Of a DNA stretch of 64,000 bases, positions 47,097 through 58,615 are shown in pieces. The notes under the pieces were generated by a model, which made no database searches, was not told the DNA's origin, and saw only the letters and a list, made by a program, of their open reading frames with translations. The translations under genes were made by a program, and so were the position numbers. This DNA is from Siphonodentalium dalli (taxonomy: Eukaryota; Mollusca; Scaphopoda; Gadilida; Siphonodentaliidae): contig CP136063.1 in the NCBI GenBank assembly GCA_032622095.1, positions 36,124,106 through 36,188,105 on the forward strand, read 5' to 3'. Position 1 is the stretch's first letter. Each line of letters starts with the position of its first letter.

Positions 47097-47714
47097 ATGC
47101 GTATCGCGGAGGTCAATCAGCTCATTAGGTGTAATCTCAGAAAAATGATACGGTATAGTTCGAAGAAAAACAATGAAGATGAAACTAATATCCTTACCGC
47201 GTTCACTTTTATATCATTAATGACCAGTGCATGCCCAGTGAGGTTGTGGGTTACCATACCTCCGTTCCTAGATGGCACGATTCCAGATATGCCATACGCC
47301 ACCAGAGACGATGGAAAAATCACTACCATCATAACTGCCATATGTTTAATGCTTCTTCGAAAGTCCGCACCGCTCGCGTTCGCTAATGCAACAACTATCC
47401 AGGTTCAGTTGATCATGACAATTACTGAGCTAGCACGCATACGAAAGGATATCAGTCACGTTAAAGGTGCGAAGAGAACACATTGCGTGTATAAAGATAC
47501 GCTGCACAAATTAAAACAATAATTGAACCTCCCCAGGAAGCTCATCCAGTTGTACGAGGAACAATTTAATAGCGACAAGATACTTATCGAATACAAGAAC
47601 AGCAAGAGCTCCAACAGCTCAATACGTATATGCATTCCTGTCTTACTGGGCAATTCGAAATTGTTGCATGAAAGTGATGCCACATCATTTGTGTGGCGGA
47701 ATTATCTAGAGTAA
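47097..47714 (+). other. Unassigned 205-codon frame with one stop
   Basis: Two open stretches (47097-47522 and 47523-47714) lie in the same frame, separated by a single TAA at 47520-47522. They sit in the intron between TSP1 exons d and e. The first holds SLMTSACPVRLWVTIPPFLD and a hydrophobic ITAICLMLL. The second holds LIQLYEEQFNSDKILIEY. I do not recognise either. It may be a decayed retrocopy or transposon gene, or chance. Start choice is arbitrary. Confidence 0.25.
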
Positions 47715-47821
47715 TATCTCGTTGGATTTGTCGATTTGATAACTTTCAGAGCAATCCACTCTTTGCATTCAACGTCGACGGACCAAAAGTGAGTTTCCAG
47801 AAGGTCACTCGCGTGACTAAA

Positions 47822-48025
47822 ACATGCCCATTATTACCGAGGTGACGTGACCTGGTATACACACGTGCATTGATGCCAAGGTGACGTCACGTACGTGATA
47901 TATACCCGCTCATTATTGCCGAGGTGACGCCACTCACGTGATACACGCACGCTCATTATTGCCAAGGCGACGTTGCTCACGTGATATACACACGCTCATT
48001 ATTGCCAAGGTGACGTACTGGACAT
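47822..48025. repeat. Intronic minisatellite, ~45-50-bp unit, ~5 copies
   Basis: Unit GCTCATTATTGCCAAGGTGA plus CG..CTCACGTGATATACACAC. Each unit holds a TGACG and most a CACGTG-type string, matching CRE half-site and E-box consensus; whether this means anything is unknown. Confidence 0.88.
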
Positions 48026-48932
48026 GTGAATGATGGTGTACGGAATGTCTTTGGTTCTAAATACACTTTCCAACATTAGCATCACATATCAAAGGCAAGT
48101 TAGTAATCAATCCATGTGTTGGTACAATTATGTTGCCGCATACACATGTCCCCTGGTGCGACAACACTTACATGCGTATATACAAGGCATACAGTCATGT
48201 ACTGTTGTCGAAGCAGGGAACCTGTGCCTACGTACATATTTATGATCTTAGATGTTTCACACAGGCAGTTGATTTTGCCCAGATCGCTTGGTGTAGCGAA
48301 ACATCGCAATAATTACAACCTGAGAAATAAAACCCAGTGAAGCGACCAAACACCAACCGTTGCCGGGTATATCCTTACCCTCGGTAGAACAAGTTGGAAT
48401 CAAATTGTGGTCAAAGACAAATTAAATATTGTTCACGTGTATTACCGTAAACAATTAAGGAATCAATAGTGGCTATGATCACATCAACGATGAATTATCT
48501 CCACCGTGTCTTTTCCATAAATTCGAGAAGTTGGTAATTCGAGAACTGCGGCTAAGTCATAACTTATTTTTCAACAGTGTTGGTGTTATAATTACTACAT
48601 CATAGCATATCTTTACCGGGAGAGTTGTTCCTTAATTTGAAATATGCTGCCGTTTGGAACCGAAAAAAAATATGTTTTTAATGGACAAGAAGTTAACGGA
48701 AATTTGCGATGGGTGTGCACTGCCAGTTACCCTGTGTTGTACATGACAATCACATGTAGAACTAACGTAAATTAGGGAGGGTGTGTACTGCCATGATCTC
48801 TATGATTATGGCCTGCGTACATCCTAAAATACCAAAATCTCGCGTCCAGATACTGGTGTGATTTGATGACCTTCTCATACAGTTTACACATGTAACTACC
48901 GCACACATCACTCGTACGGATTTATTTTGCAG

Positions 48933-49055
48933 TACCAGATTATGCAGAATGGATGCCTTGGACCACGTGCAATGGCACAAAAACCAGACAACGATATTGC
49001 ATACAGCTGCCCTGTCCGGACAGAGATATGATAGAGGAAACAGAGAATTGTACAG
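48933..49055 (+). CDS. TSP1-repeat gene, exon e
   Basis: Exon of 123 bp with acceptor GGATTTATTTTGCAG and donor GTAAGTACTG at 49056, phase 1 on both sides. The translation has PDYAEWMPWTTCNGTKTRQR, YCIQLPCPDRDMIEETENCT. It matches exon d closely at the start (P-x-Y-x-E-W-M-x-W) and in KTRQRYCIQ, but lacks about seven residues in the first loop and the second glycosylation site. It is the last exon of the series I can see. The downstream 500 bp hold no exon and then a LINE on the opposite strand. The gene must continue elsewhere, because no stop codon or membrane anchor is found. Confidence 0.9.
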
Positions 49056-49504
49056 GTAAGTACTGCGATAGTAAACAAACGTCATGCGAACGGTTTCGCA
49101 ATATCACAAATATATAGGAAAATATATGGAACAATCCGAATGTTGAATTTGATAGGCCTGATATATTGATACATGTATCGTGCAAATTAATAAGCACAAA
49201 TTCCGAAGAGTCTTTCTTCAGAGCGTTCATGATTATCATTCACTAATATGCCTTCTATACATTGCATACTAACATTGCTGATGCACCTTGGTTAATTGTT
49301 AGTATTGCACCTCTATATTCTTTATTAGCCTCCATCGAGGAGAGTATTGTATGTTCATATACGGATATTATACAAATAATGTACAGTCTTACACATAAAT
49401 GATAAATATATACATATTGTGGTATGGTCAACAAGTGTCACTGTACTGAAGCCTCGTGCACTCATGGAGTTAATCAGCTATTTACAGTCACGGTACAGCT
49501 ACAT

Positions 49505-51472
49505 TCAGTTACCGGTAACTAACTTGCAGGCATGCATTAGGAATGTCGATGTGTCCACAATAAAATTGCTATACACCGAAAACAATTCCGAGTCTGCGCA
49601 AGTGTCCTCGTTCCCTAAAATCAGCGAGATAAATTGATTATCAGTTAGATTGCTCAATAAGAGGTAAATGTTCACTCCATATTTGTTCACAATTATGTCC
49701 CAATATATGTTCCGAAAGTGTAGCAGCGCTATCGATTGGCATGCGAACAGAACGTGTACCAGTTCATTTGGATAAGTTTGTCCACAAGAACGACACAGTT
49801 TGTTGTTGACGTATGTTGTTTTGTTCAACAACAGCGCAAGGTGTTTGAGCTGGACCTCGTACTGTCTATTGGCAGAGAGTATCTGCCAGATTGTCCATGG
49901 TTTTCTGGGGTTCTGGTGGCACGTATAGAATGTCGACAAATCATGATCTTGTGATACAGATGTTTGCCAGTGATTCGTATACAGGTCCGACACCCGCGAC
50001 TTTACTAAAAACTTCCACTGTGCCTTCTCTGGGAACGATCCAGTGTCTAAAAATTCTAGAAGGTAATGTTTTAGATCGTATTTTTCTAGAATAGGAAATA
50101 TTTCAGATACAAAACCGGAAGCAAGTCTATCGAACAGCATATACTGATATGTTTTCACTAGGAAAATCCTCAGTGGAACGTCATGGTTACGTGGAATGTG
50201 AACTAGGTTTTCGAGGAAGCACAGTTTTCGAATGTCTATCTCTCGCTCTATAGGTAAGAGTCCAAGAAGACCAAGGGCAACATTTGTCCTAGTCCGGGAT
50301 GGAACAGCCTGTGTGTTTTTAACGCAGGTTCTGAATCCTCTTTCCAATGTGCATAAAACAGACATTTTGTGTGTAGGCAACAATTCGCACCCATACAAAG
50401 CACGTGGGAGAACGATGGATGAGATCAGTTTTGCCATTGTTATCGGAGAACACGATTTTGTTGTACGCTGTCCAACTAGCGCAAAGTATGTTCGTCTCAT
50501 CTTGTCCGCCATGCATTCGGCACGGGCCACGTCGCACTTAAATTTTCCTTGGAGAATACCGAGATGAGTGCACTCTTGCGTTTCTGATATCACATCGTTG
50601 CCAAGAGTCCACGAACGGTTTGCAGAATTATGTCGCTGTATTGACTCGTTGAACACGACGACTTGGCTTTTCGTGATCGAGAAGTTGAATCGCCATTTAA
50701 CACTATATTCGTGGCACACGTCGAGCATTTCGTCGAGTCCGCTTTTACTCATGGCAATTAGTGCGATATCGTCAGCTGTCGTAGGACAAGCGCATTGTAT
50801 GCCTTGTATGGATGCACCCTGATTAGACTGTGCCAGTCGCAGCAGAAGGTCATTAACGTAGACCAAATAAAAAAACGGGGACGTCACGGCCCCCTGACGG
50901 GATCCTTGTGAAATGGTGATTGATTCTGATATATGTCCAGTGTGTAATACTTTGCTCACGCAGTTCTGATGCATGTCGTATATGACACGTAGTATTTTGC
51001 CACGGATACCTATTTTGTGCAGTTTGACTAGTAGTCCGGAGTGCCACAGTTTGTCGAACGCCTTCTGGCTGTCTAAAAAACAAACGTATGCTTTCGATCC
51101 CAAGTCACCGGCGTAACTAATCGCTTCTTGTAGGATGAAAGAAGTCATTGTGCAGCTAATTCCCTTTTGGAATCCATTTTGGAGAGAACTCGGGAATCCA
51201 GACATAATGGAGCTGACTAGAAATCTGTTCAGTAATACACCTTCGAACACTTTATATATAACGGATAGTAGAGTTATTGCTCGGTAGCTGTCGGGATTCT
51301 GTTGAGGTTTCGGAGCGCCTTTGAAGATGGGAACAATTAATCCTATTTTCATCTGTATTGGTATTGATTCCATTGAGATAATGCCATTAAAGAGTTTTGC
51401 CAATGCACAGTAGAGTTCAGTGGGAGCATGCGTGTTTAGGCAAAATACTCAAGATGTCTTGCAAAATGCAAC
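49505..51472 (-). pseudogene. CR1/Jockey-like LINE reverse transcriptase, 5'-truncated
   Basis: The minus-strand frame is open from 51472 to 49505 with no internal stop; no genuine start is visible. It begins inside the RT N-terminal region (APTELYCALAKLF, IPIQMKIGLIVPIFKG), followed by SYRAITLLSVIYKVFEG, QNGFQKGISCTMTSFILQEA and VCFLDSQKAFDKLW (first catalytic D). Then come QGSRQGAVTSPFFYLVYVND and TTADDIALIA, where A-D-D near residue 211 (numbered from 51403) takes the place of Y-A-D-D. The C-terminus has CRSCGQTYPNELVHVLFAC. No endonuclease is present. It belongs to a different subfamily from the LINE at 34-36 kb. An intact ~630-codon RT frame suggests recent insertion. The 5' break abuts the foldback element. 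Plus-strand frames in this interval are shadows. Confidence 0.9.
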
Positions 51473-52125
51473 TACATTTGGTAAAAAGTTTATTTTGCGC
51501 ATGTATCCCGAACATTATTCTTTGTTGTTCCGAAAAGTAAGCAATCTGTGATTCACTTGGTAAATATTAAACATGTTACTTAATCAACCGGCAACTAATT
51601 GTGTTATATTCCTGTTGTTCCAATAGCATGGCCATATAGTCACTCAAGCTATACATGTACATCCGTGACCATAGATGCACTGCAGGTATTCATATGCACA
51701 TCACTAATGGTCATACAGCCCTTCCATATAAACAAATACCCCGCGTATCAACAACTCTTTGCTTACCCACACACCGCACTCATGATCATACCGCTACTTC
51801 TTGTATACCCATGAACCCACAATGACAATACAACCACGACATATATACATATACATCCCGCCATGGCCACGTAATCCCAAAAGAACTTTTCTGCAAAATT
51901 CCATACTGCATCATTTAAAATTAATGTGGCATGCCTCACAAGGTGCTGGGGCAGAACAGAACATTTAATTGTCAGTTGATTAATTAAATTATGCAACAAC
52001 CAAGTGAGTGACAAATTGCTACCTTTTCGGAACAACAGAGTAATACTTGTGATATAAGTGAACAAGCAACTTTTTACCAAATCTCTTTTTTTTGCAAGCC
52101 ATCTTGAGTAGTTTTCTCTCATTTG
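51444..52125. mobile_element. Foldback-like element with ~150-bp inverted repeats
   Basis: The left arm (51444-51595) has AATACTCAAGATGTCTTGCA, CATTTGGTAAAAAGTT, TTGTTGTTCCGAAAAGTAAG, TTCACTTGG and TAATCAACCGGCAACTAATT. The reverse complement of 51965-52125 has the same blocks in order (ACTACTCAAGATGGCTTGCA, GATTTGGTAAAAAGTTGC, TGTTGTTCCGAAAAGGTAGC, CTCACTTGG, TTAATCAACTGACAATTAAA). About 370 bp lie between the arms, with no coding signal I recognise. Family unknown. Confidence 0.7.
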
Positions 52126-53829
52126 GTACAGGTCAGAACAATAAACAACAGCAATGTTAGCATTCAAGGTGTATGTAAAGAAGGCATATTAGTGAATTAT
52201 ATTCATCAACAACTCATAAGCCACAGTAGGGCACGATTGGGCAACATTTACTGGTTTCCATCACTTGGCCGCCATTTTGGGGGCCGTTTTTAGACAAAGT
52301 GACAATATTTGTTCCATTGAATTGGAACATCCGTAAGCAGTACTCTGGCTCACTTAAATTGCCTAGTTCTGTACATTTATTGTAAGTGTAAACATAAAAC
52401 AAAAAGCATAGTAAACAGATGACACATATATGTACATTTCTTGTTGAAATATGTCGATAATTGTTGGTGAAATTTTATACCGCATTCTGTAAAATCGAAG
52501 TTTTGAGGGATCGGAAACGGCCTAGACCCACAAAAGGGCATATTTCATTGCTCCAATGATCAATTAACATGAAAGATAAAAAAAATAAAGTAACAATTCT
52601 CAACAAGTTCCAAGAAACAGAAAGTGATCTAGAAGAAAATAGTCCAACAAACGATCGAGTTATGGCCCTTTGGTTGTAATTTGTTGGCGTTTCAATTTAA
52701 ATATTAACTTATTTCAAAATGCCCAACTGCGGCAACTTCTTTCGTCCGTATTACATGAATGCTCTGTGAAGCTCGCTATCAGATTATCACTGACAATATG
52801 AACTAAAATCTGTATTAATATTAGGTTAGTTGAGTGTTACTAGAAGGAATGTATGTTGATTTTGTTGCGTCCCGTGGAGTACGAAGTTGGTCTGGCATTA
52901 TGTCTTAAATAATTGCTTTAGACTCCACAATCTACTAAATACTGTTTTGAGTTCAGATGCTTATTATATAAGTGCTCGTGTGAAAGACATTACCATAAAC
53001 TTGATAACACAACCATGATAATGTTTCGTTATTTTGTCGATAATTTTTCATTATTTTGAATTGTTTTGGTTGTGAAGATATACCCAACATTCAAACAACA
53101 GACCAGTGGTCCGTGTTCCATGTACCTACATCGCTATAATAGTCAAAATTTAGATTGAGCATATGTTTCGATTCATTGTTCACTATAGTATGATAGTGAT
53201 AACGCGGAATGTCATCATGGAACGGCGTGGTAGACAGATCGTTAATATATGCCTATTTTAATCTATCGAGGCCAGTAGCACCATTTCCATGTTCGTGCAC
53301 GATATGTGCCATAGATTCAATCAATTTAGATCGTGTGACTTGTGTTGCTATTTTATTAGAGCAATGATATCAATCCCAAGTTTTGCACTTTGAGTTAGTG
53401 ATGTAACAGTCATAGTTTGAACCAGCATAGTATATGCCTATATTTCGTGCATTGTAGATGCGGTATAAGTTTTATATTTGCATATTACATACAATCTTGT
53501 GTGGCATATCTTGTCTCTGGGACAACACCTTCTAAGGTAGACTCGCTTAGCTTCTATAAGTTTGCGTCAGGATTTATACATTGCATGCGACCTGTAATCT
53601 GGAAAGAACCAGTTTATTCCGGTCTTGTTAATGATCAACTCACACATGTGGCGCGACATGTTGTCGTATGTAGCATTATTTTGCGAGATTTGATACCCTT
53701 GCTCCTGCCGGAGTTGTTAATTAATCACTACATGTATACGTGATTATCGTATAATTGTTATGTCAGTATAAATTTCCGCGTTTGTTTTAACGCCCGCCAA
53801 TGTTGAAATTATTGAATTTCAAATTCCTG
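52126..53829. other. No gene recognised
   Basis: AT-rich. The 108-residue plus-strand frame at 53417-53743 is not recognised. Confidence 0.3.
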
Positions 53830-54715
53830 CATGAGTAAGACAGAATCTGTTTCCACTGGTTATCATTCGGTTACATTACGTAATATGTTATTGTGCCTCT
53901 CCTTTGCGTTTCAGAAATGTGACGGAATTCGAGTATTGATTTATTTTCTTTTTTGCTGTCACCTCTATTGGTTAGTTTATCAGCAAACATTTCATGTTTT
54001 TTTTCGAAGTCAACTTCATTATTAGAGTTTCGGAGATACCGAGTACATTCACCAAAGATGAATGATTTGAAGTTGTCAGCTGAGTGACAAGATTCCCGGT
54101 GTAGGTACTGAAAATGTCAGTTGGTTTAGTGTGACATTTCATACCAAGAATACCCATTTCTTCAAACCGTTTACCTTTGAAGATATCTAGGTCAAGAAAT
54201 GTACATTTTTGTTGGTTGATACTAAATGTACATTTTAGTAAGTCATGTACGTTATTTGCAATTTAAAAGAATTTCAACATTTCTTCGGTATGTCCGTTGA
54301 ATATGATGAGGCCATCGTCTCTGAATCGTTTGTGAAACAGTATTTTAATTTTGAGGGAATACCTCAATCAGTTAGATAATATGCCGATGTGTTGCTATAT
54401 CACAAATGTCAGGGCTTGGTTTAGCCCCTTGAGCCGCTCCAATGATTTGTTTGAAGCATTTTCCATTAAACGTGAATTCATCGGTTACCAGAATGAGTTC
54501 AGCTATGTCCACAAGGTCATTATTTGGTGGCCTTTCTATTGGGTTCATGTCTTCCTGGCATTCATTCAGGTCGATGTTTAAGGCATCCTGTAGTTCACCG
54601 AATCTAAGGTTTGTATATAAACTAGTAATATCATATGTTACTAGTAAGATATTTCTCTCGAATGTTATTGACTCGAGATTATTAATGAGATTAACTGTTC
54701 TTTAAACATATGTAT
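53830..54715 (-). pseudogene. Penelope-like element reverse transcriptase, frameshifted
   Basis: The minus-strand translation with frame changes gives, in order: LVTYDITSLYTNL (54606-54650, first catalytic D), FTFNGKCFKQIIGAAQGAKP followed by SPDICDIA (about 54390-54480, equivalent of the G-x-A-M-G-T/S-P motif), KRFRDDGLIIFNG (54295-54335, the x-x-D-D catalytic box), FLDLDIFKGKRF (54164-54199), KCHTKPTD (54115-54140) and NSNNEVDFEKKHEMFADKL (about 53960-54020). This order and these motifs are those of Penelope-like retroelements. The GIY-YIG endonuclease is not seen. Internal stops and frame changes show that it is dead. The plus-strand frames 54351-54705 are shadows. Confidence 0.78.
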
Positions 54716-55125
54716 CTTCATGGAGATATCATAACCAGGTGTCCTCAAAATCTTAGTCTAACCTACTAGATTGATTGACACATCTCTATGTAACCCAATT
54801 GTCGTCTTTTATTTTTGCGAACTAATGTGTTTATGATGTTCATGTTTCATGCTATACCGTCTGAAGTATACGCAGTTGTAAATAAATACATAATTCTTTA
54901 ATGGTGGGATGGATTAATTGCGGTAAACAAAATGACAATCACTCCGATCCGACAAGGTGAGCCACTACTTATATTCCATGTGTAAGAATCATGTTTTGGA
55001 TATACAATTTATGAGAAATGTGTAGCACTTTGAGCGAGAGAATTCTCTATTCTCACCAAATATACACAGCATGCAGAGGGTTTCACATCACTTTAATTTG
55101 GGCAACGCCGGGTAACCCTGCTAGT
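54705..55125 (+). mobile_element. Helitron-like 3' segment, copy 2
   Basis: Copy of 21840-22255 with small indels. It ends GGGCAACGCCGGGTAACCCT followed by GCTAGTA and then an AT run. It directly abuts the Penelope-like relic. Confidence 0.65.
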
Positions 55126-55130
55126 ATATA

Positions 55131-55957
55131 TATATATATTTTTTTCTTATATTTATTATTTTTTAGATAATTATTTGATTAACTTATCTTATATATTTGT
55201 TAATTTGTTTATTAAATAGAGAATAACAAAGGAAGAGACAAAATGAATACACGCCATCGTTCCCTCAATCCAGGGCATTGGAGAGAGTAACTCTTCCATG
55301 CCCTGGCCTACTTTCTCACTTGTGACACGTAATTATAAAATAGTTAAAGGATTTTTTTGCATACATCTCTCAACTTAAAAGAAAGACGAAGCAGCTATAA
55401 TATCTATTACTTTTTGACATATTATTGTCCGAAAATGGGCTTTCTGTAGCAACAACAATGGTGATAAAGAACAATACATTAATATTTTGTCTTCAGAATT
55501 TTTTTTAATTTCTCTTATTAGACAGCTACAGTGGTCGATGGTGTGAAATATTTAAGGTTTGCAAAATCAGAGTTCCAAACACTATGTGCAGCTTTAATTA
55601 ATTTAAGTTCTGAATTAACCATAAATAATATAATTAGTAAATTTTAACAATATTGAAACTGTATTTTAAATATTGTAAATATTGGTTCAACAGCAATCGG
55701 GAAAATACACAACGCTCGCTTCGTTTGCATTTCGGACTGTGACTGAAACTATTGTGATGTTCAAGAAAACCACTGTATCAATTGACGTTCCCGAAGTGTA
55801 ATATATCATTAAAAAAAAAACAATGCTCAATATTGAAATTATATAAATTTGTAGATCGAGTACCGGGTAATTTATTATTTTCTGTGTTGATCAGGGTCAC
55901 TTTGAAGGTCGTGTGTACTTTGGGCCTGAAAAATCGGGTTTTCAATATATAATACTA
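55131..55957. other. AT-rich, likely 3' tail of the next element
   Basis: No coding signal. As the L1/Tx1-like fragment reads leftward, part of this may be its 3' UTR. Confidence 0.3.
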
Positions 55958-56383
55958 TTATTTTATTTTTAAGGCATTTCGAAGTGTCAGCCACTGGTTA
56001 TCGAAATTACGATTCAGATTACATTTTCCGTTGTATCTGTCGCATTCATACCTAAATTTGAGATCGCAAAGGAACAGGCGAGACGACAACTGCGTGAGCG
56101 TGAATTTTGTCCTATATACATGTATATATTGTTTCAAAACCAGTAGGAAAAGATTACTTTTTGAATTTCTGTGTTCATGATCTATACCTATAATGATATT
56201 CTTTTGTGTTGGATTAACGGGGAACTGGTTGTTTCTTGTCCATGTTGAAATTTCTATTATAACAGTTTGGACATGGGGACAATCCCAGAACATATGAAAA
56301 ATTGTTTCTTGTACGTTTTGACAGCGATTAAAAAAATCGTCGACTCGAAGGTTAGCCATCTTCATAATTTCCATTTCATTCAT
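55958..56383 (-). pseudogene. L1/Tx1-like LINE ORF2 C-terminus
   Basis: Minus-strand frame of 141 residues. It holds FFNRCQNVQETIFHMFWDCP, the C-x-x-x-x-E-T-x-x-H-x-F-W-x-C pattern found near the C-terminus of L1/Tx1-type ORF2 proteins, then IIIGI, and LFLLVLKQYIHVYRTKF followed by LKFRYECDRY, matching the K-x-Y-I-(x)n tail helices. Only this C-terminal part is present; the first Cys of the motif seems lost (D-F-F). It is a 5'-truncated copy, possibly extending a little upstream. Confidence 0.6.
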
Positions 56384-58400
56384 ATGATGTCACCGTGTCG
56401 ATTTCAGCGAAAATTGACGAACAACGTCATGGTTTAACTTTCCCCATTGACCGAATTCGCCTAAATCTGCATGCATGTATCTTCAGATTTGTTCGTGCAT
56501 AATTATGTGTTTGTTTCGATTCCAGACAATAGTATGATATTTATGGATTATCAGATGCATCTATGTACTATGTAGTCTTATGATAACAATTAATTCCATA
56601 TTAAGAGTATGTTATTTAGTTTCGCACAGTACAGTACAGTACAGTACCAAGTGCTGTGCATTAAAGGCCAACCGTCGCACAGTAGAACGGTAAATTCATG
56701 ATTTGAATCTGATTATATCAAATCACGAATTTCGATCACTTTGCACTCGTCCCGCAGGGTGTAGACTGTATTTACTAGTGTCGTTATTTATTATGTCATG
56801 TTTTCTGAATAAAAGGTCAACTACCGCTATGAATGAACTTAAATCGTAATTCAATATTCATAATTCTCATTTGCAGTAAGTGAAATAAATTATCGACGCA
56901 AAACGAAAAAAAAAACATAGACGATCACCGTGTATCACACATATGGCAACATACAATGAAGAGCGTCTGTCTTAATTTTTTGATAGAATATTTTACTTCT
57001 CAGGATATGCCAATATCTCATTTTATATCTCATATCATATCGCATCGCATCGAAGACAATTATTCAGATACAAGAGACCAATATCGGGACATGCACTACG
57101 TTACAACCACATTGAACGTTGATTATTGCAAATAATATCAGTACTATATATGACAAAACACTCTTTATTGATAACTCTTTTCGTTGCGCCAACAAATACT
57201 AGTAACAGAGGTAAGACGATACATGCATCGAACATAATGATGTGGCCATTACAGTGGGTAAGAAAATCTTGATTGCCTTATATCGGATTGAACCAATATT
57301 GCTTATGTTGAATAATATCACATAACGCTCTTTATTGTCTTTATCCAATTACAGTTACTTTCGAATTGAATATATGTTTTATATTCGTAAACTAAACATT
57401 CTTCCAATATCTCATGACAGAGACACCCGACGATTTCAAATGTATATATAATGCTACATGTATATTTCACCATAAACACATTTAATTTAAAAATGACATG
57501 AATATACACAACCCAATGTCCCTAAATCGACAAATCGAACATGTAACGTGATGGGGTAAATCCATTCGAAGAACCGACTTTTGATTTATAATTTTTTTAT
57601 TTAAAAAATTTCCGTTCAATAATTACATTTATGATTATCGATAGTTGCAAAACAAATGTCTCCAACTATATACCCTCGTATTAATTAGGAGTGCGAGATA
57701 TGACCGGTTACATAGCCAACAAATCGCGCATCGCGATACACAATTCTGTTCATCTATTATCCATTATTCGTTCTTTAAAATTGCTTTATTCACGCCGGAG
57801 AATAAGAATTAAATACAACGGCATGCAAAGAAGCATGATCAAGTCGTTCTACTAAGTCGATTAAATAGGTCAGCCACCTGTTCGTCGGTCATGCGTTTGG
57901 CGTTGTTGTTTTTGTGTAAAGATTGGTATACCATTGTCACCATTGGCACACAGAAGAGTTCGTTAATAGAAATGATGTCGCCAAAAGGCTCAAAATGTAA
58001 GTCGTGCTAATCATTTGTCGTTCATCGGACTTGAACTGCATATTAGAGAATTAAATCATTCCCGTTAACAGTCACCGATAAACAATTGACATAAACGTGT
58101 CTCATCGCAAGACTCGCAGTAAACCGCGTCAATAGAGACAGCGTTCCGAACTTCCGAATTTTTGGATTACTCCCCCTGGACTGTGTTTAAATGAATTAAA
58201 CAACAAACGTGGTATGTTTTTGTACTTGAAAGTCGTGTAATCCCATACGACCTTGGCCTTAAATAAAACATTCCAATGAACTGAAGTAGCTGGTATTGAA
58301 GGATTAATCAAATTAATGAACTATTAAATAATGACTATGATTGAATATATGTTTTTTTTCCCAACCAATTCATGAATCCCATATGAAGGGCTGCATCCAT
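56384..58400. other. No gene recognised
   Basis: It holds an (ACAGT)n run at about 56628-56645 and a CGCATCGCATCG stretch near 57040. No exon seen. Confidence 0.3.
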
Positions 58401-58401
58401 A

Positions 58402-58501
58402 AATACTAGGGTATCGTATCTAGATACGTATTGTATCGCGATCCGCATATCGCGATACGTATCGTATCGCGACACTGGGCGTACCTCCCACCCCTAGTAT
58501 T
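58402..58501. repeat. 100-bp palindrome-rich element
   Basis: Ends AATACTAGGG and CCCTAGTATT are inverted copies. The interior is full of self-complementary strings (GTATCTAGATAC, TATCGCGATA, ATACGTAT). It looks like a very short MITE or a deletion remnant. Confidence 0.65.
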
Positions 58502-58559
58502 AATACATAATTTTTAATAATTAAATTATTAAGAAAGTTGACAGCGCTAGAAGTGAATT

Positions 58560-58615
58560 TTCGCTACGAACACGTGACCTTCCAAACCAATTACGATACC
58601 TCATTGGCTAACCAC
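58560..58615 (-). repeat. Possible tRNA-like sequence split by the hAT element
   Basis: If the element at 58616-59561 and one target copy are removed, the minus strand reads GGTGGTTAGCCAATGAGG ... GTCACGTGTTCGTAG, which has box A-like and box B-like strings. It may be a SINE head or tRNA relic. A similar TCACGTGTTCG string lies at 59574-59584. Confidence 0.25.

Noticed and set aside
48030-48340. Overlapping 60-74-residue frames on both strands
   Set aside because: Short, mutually overlapping and without recognised motifs or splice sites.
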